A stretch of DNA of 64,000 nucleotides from Nocardioides sp. S5 (lineage in GTDB: Bacteria; Actinomycetota; Actinomycetes; Propionibacteriales; Nocardioidaceae). The stretch's first letter is position 1; each line of letters begins with the position of its first letter. Shown here piece by piece: positions 49,498 through 57,682 of the stretch. The notes under the pieces were generated by a model. It had not been told where the DNA came from, did not search any database, and saw only the letters and a program-made list of their open reading frames with translations. The position numbers and the translations under genes were made by a program. The stretch lies in contig NZ_CP022296.1 of NCBI RefSeq assembly GCF_017310035.1, positions 4,464,001-4,528,000 of the forward strand, given 5' to 3'.

Positions 49498-50568
49498 TCA
49501 GGGAGCGAAGCGCGCCGCCACCTCGACCACGCGGTCGAAGGCCTCGGCCTCGCCGATGCTGACGCGTACGCCGTCGCCGGCGAAGGGCCGCACCGAGATC
49601 CCGACCTCGCCGCAGGCCACCGCGAAGTCCGTCGCCCGGTGGCCGAGGGGGAACCACACGAAGTTGCCCTGCGCGTCGGGCAGCTCCCAGCCGACCTCGC
49701 GCAGCCGGCCGACCAGGTCGGCACGCCGGTCCACCAGCTCGGAGACCCGCTCGAAGAGCTCCTCGCGCGCCGCCAGGGAGGCGATCGCCGCCGCCTGGGC
49801 GACGTGGCTGACGCCGAAGGGCAGCGACACCGCCCGCAGCGCGGCGGCCAGCGGGGCGGGCGCGACGGCGTAGCCGACCCGGAAGCCCGCGAGGCCGTAG
49901 GCCTTGGAGAAGGTGCGGGTCAGCACGACGTTGTCGTGGCGGCGGTAGGTCGCGATGCCGTCGATGGCGTCGTCCATCCGCACGAACTCGAGGTAGGCCT
50001 CGTCGACCACCACGACCACGTGGGTCGGCACCTTGGCGATGAAGGCGTCGAGGTCGGACTGCGTGACGGCCGGTCCGGTGGGGTTGTTGGGCGTGCAGAC
50101 GATGACGACCTTGGTGCGGTCGGTGATCGCGGCCGCCATCGCGTCGAGGTCGTGGCGGCCGTCGGCGGTCACCGGCACCTGCACGCTCGTCGCACCGCCG
50201 GCGGTGACGGCGATGGGGTAGGCCTCGAAGGAGCGCCAGGCGTAGACGACCTCGTCGCCGGGCTCGCAGAAGGCGTTGACGAGCTGGTAGATCAGCGCGA
50301 CCGACCCGGTGGCCGCGGCGAGGTCCTCGACCGGCACGCCCATCGCCTCGCCGAGGGCGGAGTAGAGCGCGGTGCTGCCCATGTCGGGATAGCGGTTCAT
50401 CTGCGCCGAAGCCTCGTGCGCCGCCTCCAGCACGCCGGGCAGCGGCGGGTAGGGGTTCTCGTTCGACGACAGCTTGTAGGACGTCAGCCCGGGTCGGGCG
50501 ACGGGCGGCTTGCCGGCGACGTACGCAGGGATGGCGAGCACGTTGGGCCGGGGCTGGGGGGTGGTCAT
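49498..50568 (-). CDS. hisC: Histidinol-phosphate / aromatic aminotransferase (HisC family)
   Basis: The 356-residue PLP enzyme of fold type I shows S-S-N-E-N-P-Y at the N-terminus, the cofactor-binding C-T-P-N-N-P-T-G, D-E-A-Y-L-E-F, and the Schiff-base Lys in T-F-S-K-A-Y-G-L-A-G-F-R. It could be HisC proper or the aromatic aminotransferase Pat of actinobacteria, which are close relatives; no other his gene is nearby, which slightly favours Pat. The start is at 50568, and the VanZ-like gene ends 9 bp upstream on the same strand. Confidence 0.88.
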   Translation of the reverse strand: MTTPQPRPNVLAIPAYVAGKPPVARPGLTSYKLSSNENPYPPLPGVLEAAHEASAQMNRYPDMGSTALYSALGEAMGVPVEDLAAATGSVALIYQLVNAFCEPGDEVVYAWRSFEAYPIAVTAGGATSVQVPVTADGRHDLDAMAAAITDRTKVVIVCTPNNPTGPAVTQSDLDAFIAKVPTHVVVVVDEAYLEFVRMDDAIDGIATYRRHDNVVLTRTFSKAYGLAGFRVGYAVAPAPLAAALRAVSLPFGVSHVAQAAAIASLAAREELFERVSELVDRRADLVGRLREVGWELPDAQGNFVWFPLGHRATDFAVACGEVGISVRPFAGDGVRVSIGEAEAFDRVVEVAARFAP

Positions 50569-50577
50569 GGGGAGACC

Positions 50578-51135
50578 CTATTCAGCCGCGCGACGATCTC
50601 GCCACGGCCTCACGACCGGGAGCAGCACCACCCCGATCACGGCCCCGATCCCGGCACCGAGGACGTTGTCGACGAGGTCGGTGACGTCGCAGGCGCGGTC
50701 GATGCGGGCGAGCTGGAGCTGGGTGAGCTCGATGCCGAGGCTGTACGCCGCCAGCACGGCGAGGCCGATCGGTGCGAGCGCCAGCCCCGACCACCAGCGG
50801 CCGGCCGCCAGCACGAGGAACACCCCGGCCGGCACGAAGAGCAGCACGTTGAGGGTGCGCTGGTCGAGGCCCAGGACCTCGAAGGTGGTGCCCGACGGGC
50901 CGCCGTAGTCCCACGAGCACGACTCGCTGCGGGTCTCGGCGGGCACCACTCCGACGTCGGGCCGCGTGGGCACGAGGGTGACCAGCGCGATCGCGGTCAA
51001 CGACCACAGCAGCCCGGCGACGGCGGTCGAGGTGGCCGTCCCGAATCGCGCTCGCAGCGCCAGGGCCAGCAGCACGGCGAGGCCACCGGCGACGAGGGCG
51101 CCGAGCACCATCACGCCCGTGCCGCCGATCGTCAT
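50578..51135 (-). CDS. VanZ-like membrane protein
   Basis: The 185-residue protein has four to five membrane spans. The VanZ-family segment L-N-V-L-L-F-V-P-A-G-V-F-L is followed by S-L-G-I-E-L-T-Q-L and the conserved acidic stretch C-D-V-T-D-L-V-D-N-V-L-G. In vancomycin-resistant enterococci VanZ gives low-level teicoplanin resistance, but most actinobacterial homologues have no known role. It ends 9 bp before the aminotransferase start and may share its transcript. Confidence 0.85.
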   Translation of the reverse strand: MTIGGTGVMVLGALVAGGLAVLLALALRARFGTATSTAVAGLLWSLTAIALVTLVPTRPDVGVVPAETRSESCSWDYGGPSGTTFEVLGLDQRTLNVLLFVPAGVFLVLAAGRWWSGLALAPIGLAVLAAYSLGIELTQLQLARIDRACDVTDLVDNVLGAGIGAVIGVVLLPVVRPWRDRRAAE

Positions 51136-51222
51136 GCGGGGAGGCTAGCCGGACTCGGTGCCTCGGTCGCGTGGCCACTCGACCTCCCGACACACGCCGC
51201 GCGCGACTTCGTCGCTCCCGGC

Positions 51223-51228
51223 TAGTGT
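51223..51228 (+). promoter_or_regulatory. -10 hexamer TAGTGT (leaderless)
   Basis: TAGTGT ends 6 nt before the ATG at 51235. Confidence 0.5.
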
Positions 51229-51234
51229 CGTGAC

Positions 51235-51624
51235 ATGCGTTTCCTCACCTGGTTGCTCACCTACGCCGCGGGGCTCTCCGTCGCGGCGTGGCTGCTCGAC
51301 GGGATCTCGTTCGCCGGCGCCCGCTCCGGCCAGGCCGAGCTCCAGGACAAGGTCGTCCCGGTGCTGCTGGTGGCGCTGATCCTCGGACTGGTCTCGACCT
51401 TCATCGAGCCGGTGATCAAGCTCCTGTCGTTGCCCTTCATCATCCTGACGCTGGGCTTCCTGCTGCTGGTCATCAACGCGCTCATGCTGATGCTCACCGC
51501 GCGGCTGGCCGACGCCTTCGACATCGGCTTCACCGTCGACGGCTTCTGGACCGCCGTGGTCGGCTCGCTCGTCATCACCGTCGTCGGCTGGGGCGTCCGC
51601 ACCGCGCTGCCGTCGGGGGACTGA
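51235..51624 (+). CDS. Phage-holin-like (holin_4_2) membrane protein
   Basis: The 129-residue protein has four membrane spans with the family pattern W-L-L-D-G-I-S-F, N-A-L-M-L-M-L-T-A-R-L and a long amphipathic start. Despite the family name it is a normal chromosomal protein in actinobacteria, not evidence of a prophage. It is followed after 6 bp by a protein-tyrosine phosphatase gene and then a fructosamine-kinase-like gene, with which it forms a compact operon. Confidence 0.85.
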   Translation: MRFLTWLLTYAAGLSVAAWLLDGISFAGARSGQAELQDKVVPVLLVALILGLVSTFIEPVIKLLSLPFIILTLGFLLLVINALMLMLTARLADAFDIGFTVDGFWTAVVGSLVITVVGWGVRTALPSGD

Positions 51625-51630
51625 CCAGGC

Positions 51631-52140
51631 TTGCGGACCCTCCCTCCTCCCCGCACGCCGGGCAGCTACCGCATCGAGCTCGTGTGCCTCGGCAACATCT
51701 GCCGCTCCCCCACCGCCCACGTCGTGCTCGAGAGCCGCCTCGCCGACGCCGGCCTCGACGACCGCGTCGAGGTGACCTCGTCGGGCACCGGCGGCTGGCA
51801 CGTCGGCAACCCGATGGACGACCGCGCCGCCGCGACCCTCGACGCCGCGGGCTACGACCCGACCCGGCACCGGGCGCGGCAGTACGACGACACCCGCCCC
51901 GGGGCCTACGACGTGGTGCTGGTGATGGACGCGTCCAACCTCGCCGACGTGGGCGGGCGCGCCGACCGCGTCGGCCTGTTCCGCGACCTCGATCCGGTCG
52001 ATCCCGGGGCCGAGGTCCCGGACCCGTACTACGGTGGGGCCGACGGGTTCGAGGAGGTGCTGGCGATGGTCGAGCGCACGAGCGACGCGATCGTCGCCGC
52101 CCTCCAGCCGCTCCTGGCCGACCCGCAGGACCGGGCCTGA
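51631..52140 (+). CDS. Low-molecular-weight protein-tyrosine phosphatase
   Basis: The 169-residue phosphatase has the P-loop C-L-G-N-I-C-R-S-P (C-x5-R-S) near residue 19 and the general acid D-P-Y-Y near residue 130. The start is a TTG at 51631, giving a short Pro-rich extension before the first strand. Its stop codon overlaps the next start (TGATG). Homologues act on tyrosine-phosphorylated proteins or small phosphoesters; pairing with a fructosamine kinase may link it to sugar-amine repair, as in the known pairing of such phosphatases with fructosamine kinases. Confidence 0.9.
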   Translation: MRTLPPPRTPGSYRIELVCLGNICRSPTAHVVLESRLADAGLDDRVEVTSSGTGGWHVGNPMDDRAAATLDAAGYDPTRHRARQYDDTRPGAYDVVLVMDASNLADVGGRADRVGLFRDLDPVDPGAEVPDPYYGGADGFEEVLAMVERTSDAIVAALQPLLADPQDRA

Positions 52141-53003
52141 TGGCTCGACAGCCACTGGTCGCCCGGCGCGCCGAGGAGCTCCTCGGCTCGTCCGTCGTCG
52201 CGACCTCGCCCGTCGCCGGGGGCGACATCGCCACCGCCACCCGCCTGCGCCTCTCGAGCGGACAGACCGCGCTGATGAAGACGCTGCCGCACGCCCCCGA
52301 GGGCTTCTTCGAGGCCGAGGTGGCCGGCCTCGCCTGGCTCGACGAGGTCGAGGGCGGCGTGCCCGTCCCCGAGGTCCTCGCCGCCGCCAGCGACTGCGTG
52401 ATCCTGGCGTGGGTCGAGCCGGGCTCCAAGACGCCCGTCGAGGCGGCCGCCACCTTCGGCCAGCAGCTCGCCGCCACGCACGCCGCTGGCGCCGACGGGT
52501 GGGGCCTCGACCACGACGGCTTCATCGGGCGCCTGCCGCTGCCCAACCGGACCGCCGGCTCGTGGGCGGAGTTCTACGCCGTGCGGCGGGTCCTGCCCTA
52601 CCTCAAGCTCGCCCGCGACCGCGGCGCGATCGCCGACTCCGACGCCGCGGCGGTCGAGGCGGTCGTCGGCCGGCTCACCGACCTGCTGCCCGACGAGGCT
52701 CCCGCGCGCCTGCACGGCGACCTGTGGAACGGCAACTGCCTCTGGGGACAGGACGGCGTCATCCACGTGATCGATCCGGCGGCCTACGGCGGCCACCGCG
52801 AGGTCGATCTCGCGATGCTGCACCTCTTCGGCCTCACGCACCTGCCGCGGGTCGTGGCGGCGTACGACGAGGTGGCGCCGCTCGCCGAGGGCTGGGAGGA
52901 CCGGCTGGGGGTCCACCAGCTCTTCCCGCTGCTCGTGCACGCGTGCATGTTCGGTGGGGGCTACGGCGCCCGCGCCGGGACGATCGCCGCCCGCTACACC
53001 TGA
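52140..53003 (+). CDS. Fructosamine-kinase family protein
   Basis: The 287-residue protein has the aminoglycoside-phosphotransferase-like fold with L-M-K-T-L-P, the Brenner-type loop H-G-D-L-W-N-G-N (catalytic Asp) and the metal-binding I-D-P-A-A-Y-G-G-H-R-E-V-D-L-A-M. Family members phosphorylate ketosamines formed by protein glycation, or ribulosamines. The ATG overlaps the phosphatase stop, so the pair is translationally coupled. Confidence 0.9.
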   Translation: MARQPLVARRAEELLGSSVVATSPVAGGDIATATRLRLSSGQTALMKTLPHAPEGFFEAEVAGLAWLDEVEGGVPVPEVLAAASDCVILAWVEPGSKTPVEAAATFGQQLAATHAAGADGWGLDHDGFIGRLPLPNRTAGSWAEFYAVRRVLPYLKLARDRGAIADSDAAAVEAVVGRLTDLLPDEAPARLHGDLWNGNCLWGQDGVIHVIDPAAYGGHREVDLAMLHLFGLTHLPRVVAAYDEVAPLAEGWEDRLGVHQLFPLLVHACMFGGGYGARAGTIAARYT

Positions 53004-53055
53004 CCCACCCGTCCGGCTGGTCCGCGCCGTCGGTGGGGCAGGGCATCGTGGGTGG

Positions 53056-53676
53056 ATGACCGAGCACGAGGACGCCGCTGCGTGGGTGCCCTCCTCGCGC
53101 GAGCTCGCGGACCTCGAGTCGGCCGCGCAGGAGTGCCGGGGGTGCGAGCTGTGGCGCCCGGCGACCCAGGTGGTCTTCTCCAGCGGCGACCGCTCGGCCT
53201 GCGTCCTGCTCGTCGGCGAGCAGCCGGGCGACCAGGAGGACCGGCAGGGCGAACCCTTCGTCGGACCGGCGGGCAGGGTGCTCGACGAAGCGCTGGCGGA
53301 CGCAGGCATCGACCGGTCGGCGGCCTACCTCACCAACGCGGTCAAGCACTTCCGCTTCGAGCAGCGCGGCAAGCGGCGCATCCACCAGAAGCCCGACGTC
53401 CGCCACCTGACGGCGTGCCGACCCTGGCTGGAGGCCGAGATGGAAGCGGTGTCGCCCGACGTCGTGGTCGCCCTGGGCGCCACCGCGGCGCGGGCCGTGC
53501 TCGCGAGGACCGTGCGGATCGGGGAGGTGCGCGGGCGGCTGCTGGACGAGCCCGACCGGCCCGTGGTCGTCACGACCCACCCCTCGGCGGTGCTGAGGCT
53601 CCGCGGGCGCGAGGGCTACGCCGAGTCGTACGCCGAGCTGGTCGCCGACCTGCGCCTCGCAGCGCCGTACGCCTGA
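53056..53676 (+). CDS. udgX: UdgX-type uracil-DNA glycosylase
   Basis: The 206-residue Fe-S glycosylase has motif [10 protein letters not shown] (54-62), the UdgX-specific R-loop K-R-R-I-H (106-110) and motif B T-H-P-S (174-177). Cys27, Cys30, Cys49 and Cys121 are candidate iron-sulfur ligands. In the Mycobacterium smegmatis enzyme the matching His forms a covalent bond with the sugar left after uracil removal, so the protein stays attached to DNA; His110 here should do the same. The ATG at 53056 is chosen because the next upstream start would enter the preceding gene. Confidence 0.93.
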   Translation: MTEHEDAAAWVPSSRELADLESAAQECRGCELWRPATQVVFSSGDRSACVLLVGEQPGDQEDRQGEPFVGPAGRVLDEALADAGIDRSAAYLTNAVKHFRFEQRGKRRIHQKPDVRHLTACRPWLEAEMEAVSPDVVVALGATAARAVLARTVRIGEVRGRLLDEPDRPVVVTTHPSAVLRLRGREGYAESYAELVADLRLAAPYA

Positions 53677-53737
53677 GCAGACGCCTCCGCGCTCGTTCTT
53701 CAGCCTCCGCTCAGGCACGGCTGGCATCCTTGCGGCT

Positions 53738-54433
53738 GTGACCGAGTCCAAGCCCCGCGTGCTGGTCGTCGACGACGACCGCGCCGTGCGTGACTCGCTG
53801 CGCCGCTCGCTGGAGTTCAACGGCTACGAGGTGGCGCTGGCCGCCGACGGCGCCGAGGGCCTGGTGGCGGTCGGCGCCCAGCACCCCGACGTGGTGGTCA
53901 TCGACGTGATGATGCCGCGCCTGGACGGCATCGAGACCACGCGGGCGCTGCGCGCCGCCGGCAACGACGTACCCGTCCTGGTGCTCACCGCCCGCGACGC
54001 GGTCGGTGACCGGGTGGAAGGCCTCGACGCCGGGGCCGACGACTACCTCACCAAGCCCTTCGCGCTCGAGGAGCTGCTGGCCCGGCTGCGCGCGCTGCTG
54101 CGCCGCGTCGTGCCCGACGACGACGCCGCGGGCGAGCTGCTGACCTTCGCCGACCTGACGATGGACGTGGCCAGTCGCGACGTGACCCGCAACGGTCGCG
54201 CGATCGAGCTGACCCGCACGGAGTTCACGCTGCTCGAGATGTTCCTGCGGCGGCCGCGCCGGGTGCTCGACCGGTCGTTCATCCTCGAGGAGGTCTGGGG
54301 CTACGACTTCCCGACCAGCGCCAACTCCCTCGAGGTGTACGTCGGCTACCTCCGCCGCAAGACCGAGGCGGCGGGCGAGCAGCGGCTGATCCAGACGGTG
54401 CGCGGCGTCGGCTACGTGCTGAAGGAATCATGA
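53738..54433 (+). CDS. OmpR-family response regulator (MprA-like)
   Basis: The 231-residue regulator has a receiver domain (D-D-D near 12-14, phospho-acceptor Asp56 in V-I-D-V-M-M-P-R-L, Lys in T-K-P-F-A) and a winged-helix C-terminal domain ([12 protein letters not shown] through T-V-R-G-V-G-Y-V-L). The sequence pattern is that of the MprA branch, which in mycobacteria governs envelope-stress and persistence genes. The stop overlaps the start of its sensor kinase gene (ATGA). Confidence 0.93.
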   Translation: MTESKPRVLVVDDDRAVRDSLRRSLEFNGYEVALAADGAEGLVAVGAQHPDVVVIDVMMPRLDGIETTRALRAAGNDVPVLVLTARDAVGDRVEGLDAGADDYLTKPFALEELLARLRALLRRVVPDDDAAGELLTFADLTMDVASRDVTRNGRAIELTRTEFTLLEMFLRRPRRVLDRSFILEEVWGYDFPTSANSLEVYVGYLRRKTEAAGEQRLIQTVRGVGYVLKES

Positions 54434-55824
54434 GCGGCAGCACGCCGTGGCCCGACGGCCGCTGGCACTACCGCAGGTCGCTGGCCTCGCGGGTCGCGGT
54501 CATCACCACGGTGGCGCTCGGTGTCTCGATCGCCGTGATGGCCCTCACCGCCTTCGTCGTGATGCGCCAGCAGCTGATGAGCTCGCTCGACCAGTCGCTG
54601 CTCAACCGCGCCCACAAGGCCACCGCGTTCACCACGCTGTCGGAGATCACCGCCCGCGGTGCCCCGGCCTGGATGCTGGGCGCGGCCGACGTGCGGATCA
54701 TCTTCATCAGCGCCGAGGGCCGGGCCGTGACCGGCGACGACGTGCCGGACTTCACCCTCGGCCAGCCGGAGTACGACGTCGCGACCGGCCAGCGCGAGTC
54801 GGCGGTGCGCACCATCGTGACCCGCGAGGGGGAGCGGTTCCGGGTCGCGACCGTGCAGCACAACAGCGGCCACGCCCTCATCCTGGCCCAGCCGCTGGCG
54901 CCCAACGACCGCACGCTCGAGAAGCTCGGCGGCGTCCTCTTCGTCTTCGGCGCGCTCGGCGTCCTCGCCGCGCTGCTGGCCGGCTGGCTCGTCGCGCGCA
55001 GCGGCCTGCGCCCGGTGCGGCGCCTGACCTCCTCGGTCGAGCACATCGCCGTCACCGAGGACCTGACCCCGCTGCGGGTCGAGGGTGACGACGAGGTCGC
55101 CCGCCTGGCCACGGCGTTCAACCAGATGCTGCTCGCGCTCGGCGCCTCCCGCGACCGCCAGCGGCGGCTGGTCGCAGACGCCAGTCACGAGCTGCGTACG
55201 CCCCTCACCTCGCTGCGCACCAACCTCGACCTGCTCCGCCAGGCCGAGGGCAACGGGGCCTTCCCGCCCGAGGCGCGCCTGGAGCTGCTCGACGACGTGC
55301 GCGGGCAGATCGAGGAGCTCAGCGCGCTGGTCGGCGACCTGGTCGAGCTGGCGCGCGACGAGCCCACGACCCACGTGGTCGCCGAGGTGGACCTCGCCGA
55401 GGCCGTCGAGCGTGCCGTCACCCGCGTACGCCGTCGCGCCCACGGCGTGTCCTTCGATGTCGACCTCGACCCGTGGGCCGTCGTCGGCGACGCCAGCAGC
55501 CTCGAGCGCGCGGTGACCAACCTGCTCGACAACGCCGCCAAGTGGAGCCCCGCCGACGGCACGGTCACCGTGCGGCTGACCGACGGCGTGCTGACCGTCG
55601 ACGACGAGGGCACCGGGATCGCCGAGGCCGACCGGCCGCACGTCTTCGAGCGGTTCTACCGCGCCGAGGAGTCGCGCGCGATGCCCGGCTCCGGACTTGG
55701 CCTGGCCATCGTGCGGCAGGTCGTCGACCGCCACGGCGGCCGTATCGAGGCGTCCGAGTCGCCGGTCGGCGGGGCTCGCTTCACGCTGTGGCTGCCGGGC
55801 GTGCCCGCTGTAGCGCCGGGTTAG
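54430..55824 (+). CDS. Sensor histidine kinase (MprB-like)
   Basis: The 464-residue kinase has two membrane helices (about 20-45 and 168-190) enclosing an outer sensor domain. A HAMP segment is followed by the H-box [10 protein letters not shown] (His253), the N-box L-L-D-N-A-A-K-W and the G-boxes D-E-G-T-G-I and G-S-G-L-G-L-A. It phosphorylates the overlapping OmpR-type regulator. Its TAG stop overlaps the stop of the convergent pabB gene by a few bases. Confidence 0.93.
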   Translation: MSGSTPWPDGRWHYRRSLASRVAVITTVALGVSIAVMALTAFVVMRQQLMSSLDQSLLNRAHKATAFTTLSEITARGAPAWMLGAADVRIIFISAEGRAVTGDDVPDFTLGQPEYDVATGQRESAVRTIVTREGERFRVATVQHNSGHALILAQPLAPNDRTLEKLGGVLFVFGALGVLAALLAGWLVARSGLRPVRRLTSSVEHIAVTEDLTPLRVEGDDEVARLATAFNQMLLALGASRDRQRRLVADASHELRTPLTSLRTNLDLLRQAEGNGAFPPEARLELLDDVRGQIEELSALVGDLVELARDEPTTHVVAEVDLAEAVERAVTRVRRRAHGVSFDVDLDPWAVVGDASSLERAVTNLLDNAAKWSPADGTVTVRLTDGVLTVDDEGTGIAEADRPHVFERFYRAEESRAMPGSGLGLAIVRQVVDRHGGRIEASESPVGGARFTLWLPGVPAVAPG

Positions 55825-57095
55825 TCGAAGACGCGCAGCAGCCGCTCGGCCTTCCACTGCGCCTCGGCCCACTCCCCCGCCACGTCGGAGCGAACCGTGA
55901 TCCCGCCGCCCGTGCCGAGCGACCAGGTGCCGCTCCCGTCGGTCACCAGGGAGCGGATGACGACGCCCAGGTCGGCCGGGCCGTCGCCGCTGATCCAGCC
56001 GAACGCGCCGGCGTACACCCCGCGCGGGGTCGCCTCCACCTCCTCGATCACCTGCATGGTGCGCAGCTTCGGCGCCCCCGTCATCGAGCCGGCGGGGAAG
56101 AGCGCGCGCAGCGCACCGATGGTCGTGACGTCGTCGCGCAGCCGGCCGCGGACGGTGGAGACGAGCTGGTGCACCGACTCGTAGCTCTCGACCTGCATCA
56201 GCGCGGGGACCTCGACCGAGCCGACCTCGCAGACCAGCGACAGGTCGTTGCGGAGCAGGTCGACGATCATCAGGTTCTCGGCGCGCGTCTTGGGGTCCGT
56301 GGCCAGCCGGGCCCGGTGCGCCTCGTCCTCGGCCGGCGTCGCGCCGCGCGGCGTGGTGCCCTTGATCGGCTTGGTCTCCAGGTGCCGGTCGGGAGTGATC
56401 AGCGCGTACCTCTCCGGCGAGCTCGACAGCAGCCACCCGCGCGCGCCGTCGACGTCGTGCTGGAGGAAGCCGGAGTACGGCGCCGGGTTGAGCTCGCGGA
56501 GGCGGAGGTACGCCGTGAGAGGGTCGAGGTCGGCGCGGCGGGTGAGCCGGTGGGTGAGGTTGACCTCGTAGGAGTTGCCGGCGCGCAGGTGCTCCTGGAC
56601 GGTGGCGAAGGCGTCGGCGTACTGGGTTGTCGGCCCTTCCCTGACGTTGTCAGGGCTTGCAGAGGCTGACAACGTGAGGGATCCCCGGTCAGCCGGGGAT
56701 CCCGAGAGGGCGGCGCCGACCCCGTGCTCGAACACCCGCACCGCCCGCGGCCGCATCCAGACCGCGTCGGGCAGGAGCGGGTCGGGTGTGGCGGGCAGGT
56801 CGGGACGCGCGGCGTAGCCGAGGTAGCCGAACCACTGCTCACCGGCGCGGATCCGCTCCTCGAGCACCGCGAAGACGTCGTCGCCGACGACCGTCGACGT
56901 GCCGGCGGCGTGCTCGCGCACCTCGCGCCGGGCCGCCGACCACGACAGCGACACGTCGTCGTCCTCGAGCCAGCCGATGATGGAGCGCCGCCCCGACCAC
57001 TCGCGAGCACCGCCGCCGTCGAGCCAGAAGCAGCGCCGGTGCGCGGCCGCGACGTCGCGGAAGAAGGAGACCGGGTCGCTCGTCGGAGAGGTCAT
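55821..57095 (-). CDS. pabB: Aminodeoxychorismate synthase component I, with an in-frame palindromic element
   Basis: The 424-residue chorismate-binding subunit makes 4-amino-4-deoxychorismate for folate. It shows N-S-Y-E-V-N-L-T, P-I-K-G-T-T-P-R-G, the catalytic R-A-E-N-L-M-I-V-D-L-L-R-N-D, and G-S-M-T-G-A-P-K. Residues about 126-157 are encoded by a roughly 95-bp two-hairpin element that also occurs outside genes at 49400-49493. This Ser/Ala/Asp-rich insert falls between the N-terminal domain and the core, a place that can probably bear extra sequence. The ATG overlaps the pabA stop (ATGA). Confidence 0.9.
   Translation of the reverse strand: MTSPTSDPVSFFRDVAAAHRRCFWLDGGGAREWSGRRSIIGWLEDDDVSLSWSAARREVREHAAGTSTVVGDDVFAVLEERIRAGEQWFGYLGYAARPDLPATPDPLLPDAVWMRPRAVRVFEHGVGAALSGSPADRGSLTLSASASPDNVREGPTTQYADAFATVQEHLRAGNSYEVNLTHRLTRRADLDPLTAYLRLRELNPAPYSGFLQHDVDGARGWLLSSSPERYALITPDRHLETKPIKGTTPRGATPAEDEAHRARLATDPKTRAENLMIVDLLRNDLSLVCEVGSVEVPALMQVESYESVHQLVSTVRGRLRDDVTTIGALRALFPAGSMTGAPKLRTMQVIEEVEATPRGVYAGAFGWISGDGPADLGVVIRSLVTDGSGTWSLGTGGGITVRSDVAGEWAEAQWKAERLLRVFD
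56626..56720. repeat. Two-hairpin palindromic element inserted in pabB
   Basis: The first hairpin is GTTGTCGGCC/GGCTGACAAC enclosing CCCTGAC-GTT-GTCAGGG; the second is GGGATCCCCGG-TCAG-CCGGGGATCCC (56678-56703). The unit matches 49400-49493. It keeps the pabB frame open and adds about 32 residues. Confidence 0.85.
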
Positions 57096-57652
57096 GAGAG
57101 GAAGTTCCTGACGAGCTCGACACCGTGCTCGGACAGCACGGACTCGGGGTGGAACTGCACGCCCTCCAGCGGGAGCGTGCGGTGGCGCACCCCCATCACC
57201 ACGCCGTCCTCGCTCCACGCGGTCGCCACCAGCTCGGCGGGGACGTCGACGGCACCGAGGGAGTGGTAGCGCACCGCCGCGAAACCCTGCGGCACACCGG
57301 CGAAGACGCCCTCGCCGTCGTGGCGGATCGTCGCGACGTCGCCGTGGGCCGGCTCGAGCCGCGCCACCGTGCCGCCGTACGCCGTCACGAGACCCTGCAT
57401 GCCGAGGCAGACCCCCAGCACCGGGCGGGTGCCGGCGCGCAGCACCGCTCCCCCCACCGCGAAGTCCGCCGGCGAAGCCGGGTGCCCCGGACCGGGTGAG
57501 AGCACGACGTGGGAGTGGGCGAGGACGTCGTCGGGCGTGACCTCGTCGTGCTGCACGACCGTCGGCAGGACGCCGGTGACCCGGGCGAGGACATGCACCA
57601 GGTTCCAGGTGTAGGAGTCGTGGTGGTCGACCACGATCACGTCCGGCGTCAC
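57092..57652 (-). CDS. pabA: Glutamine amidotransferase subunit of aminodeoxychorismate/anthranilate synthase
   Basis: The 186-residue class-I amidotransferase supplies ammonia to the PabB subunit. It shows the start D-H-H-D-S-Y-T-W-N, oxyanion loop S-P-G-P-G-H-P, nucleophile Cys82 in G-V-C-L-G-M-Q, and catalytic His168/Glu170 in Q-F-H-P-E-S. Overlap with pabB (ATGA) makes the pair a tight two-gene unit. Component II proteins are often shared with tryptophan synthesis. The GTG at 57652 is 30 bp from the sulfatase stop on the same strand. Confidence 0.93.
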   Translation of the reverse strand: MTPDVIVVDHHDSYTWNLVHVLARVTGVLPTVVQHDEVTPDDVLAHSHVVLSPGPGHPASPADFAVGGAVLRAGTRPVLGVCLGMQGLVTAYGGTVARLEPAHGDVATIRHDGEGVFAGVPQGFAAVRYHSLGAVDVPAELVATAWSEDGVVMGVRHRTLPLEGVQFHPESVLSEHGVELVRNFLS

Positions 57653-57682
57653 GCGCCGAGGCTAGCCCCCGCGGGACACGGC

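Noticed and set aside
51235-51624. Phage holin family name as a sign of a prophage
   Set aside because: Neighbours are ordinary chromosomal genes, no capsid, tail, integrase or lysis genes are present, and holin_4_2-type proteins are common outside phages.
56626-56720. Intein or intron in pabB
   Set aside because: The insert is only about 32 codons, lacks splicing motifs, and matches an intergenic palindromic repeat.
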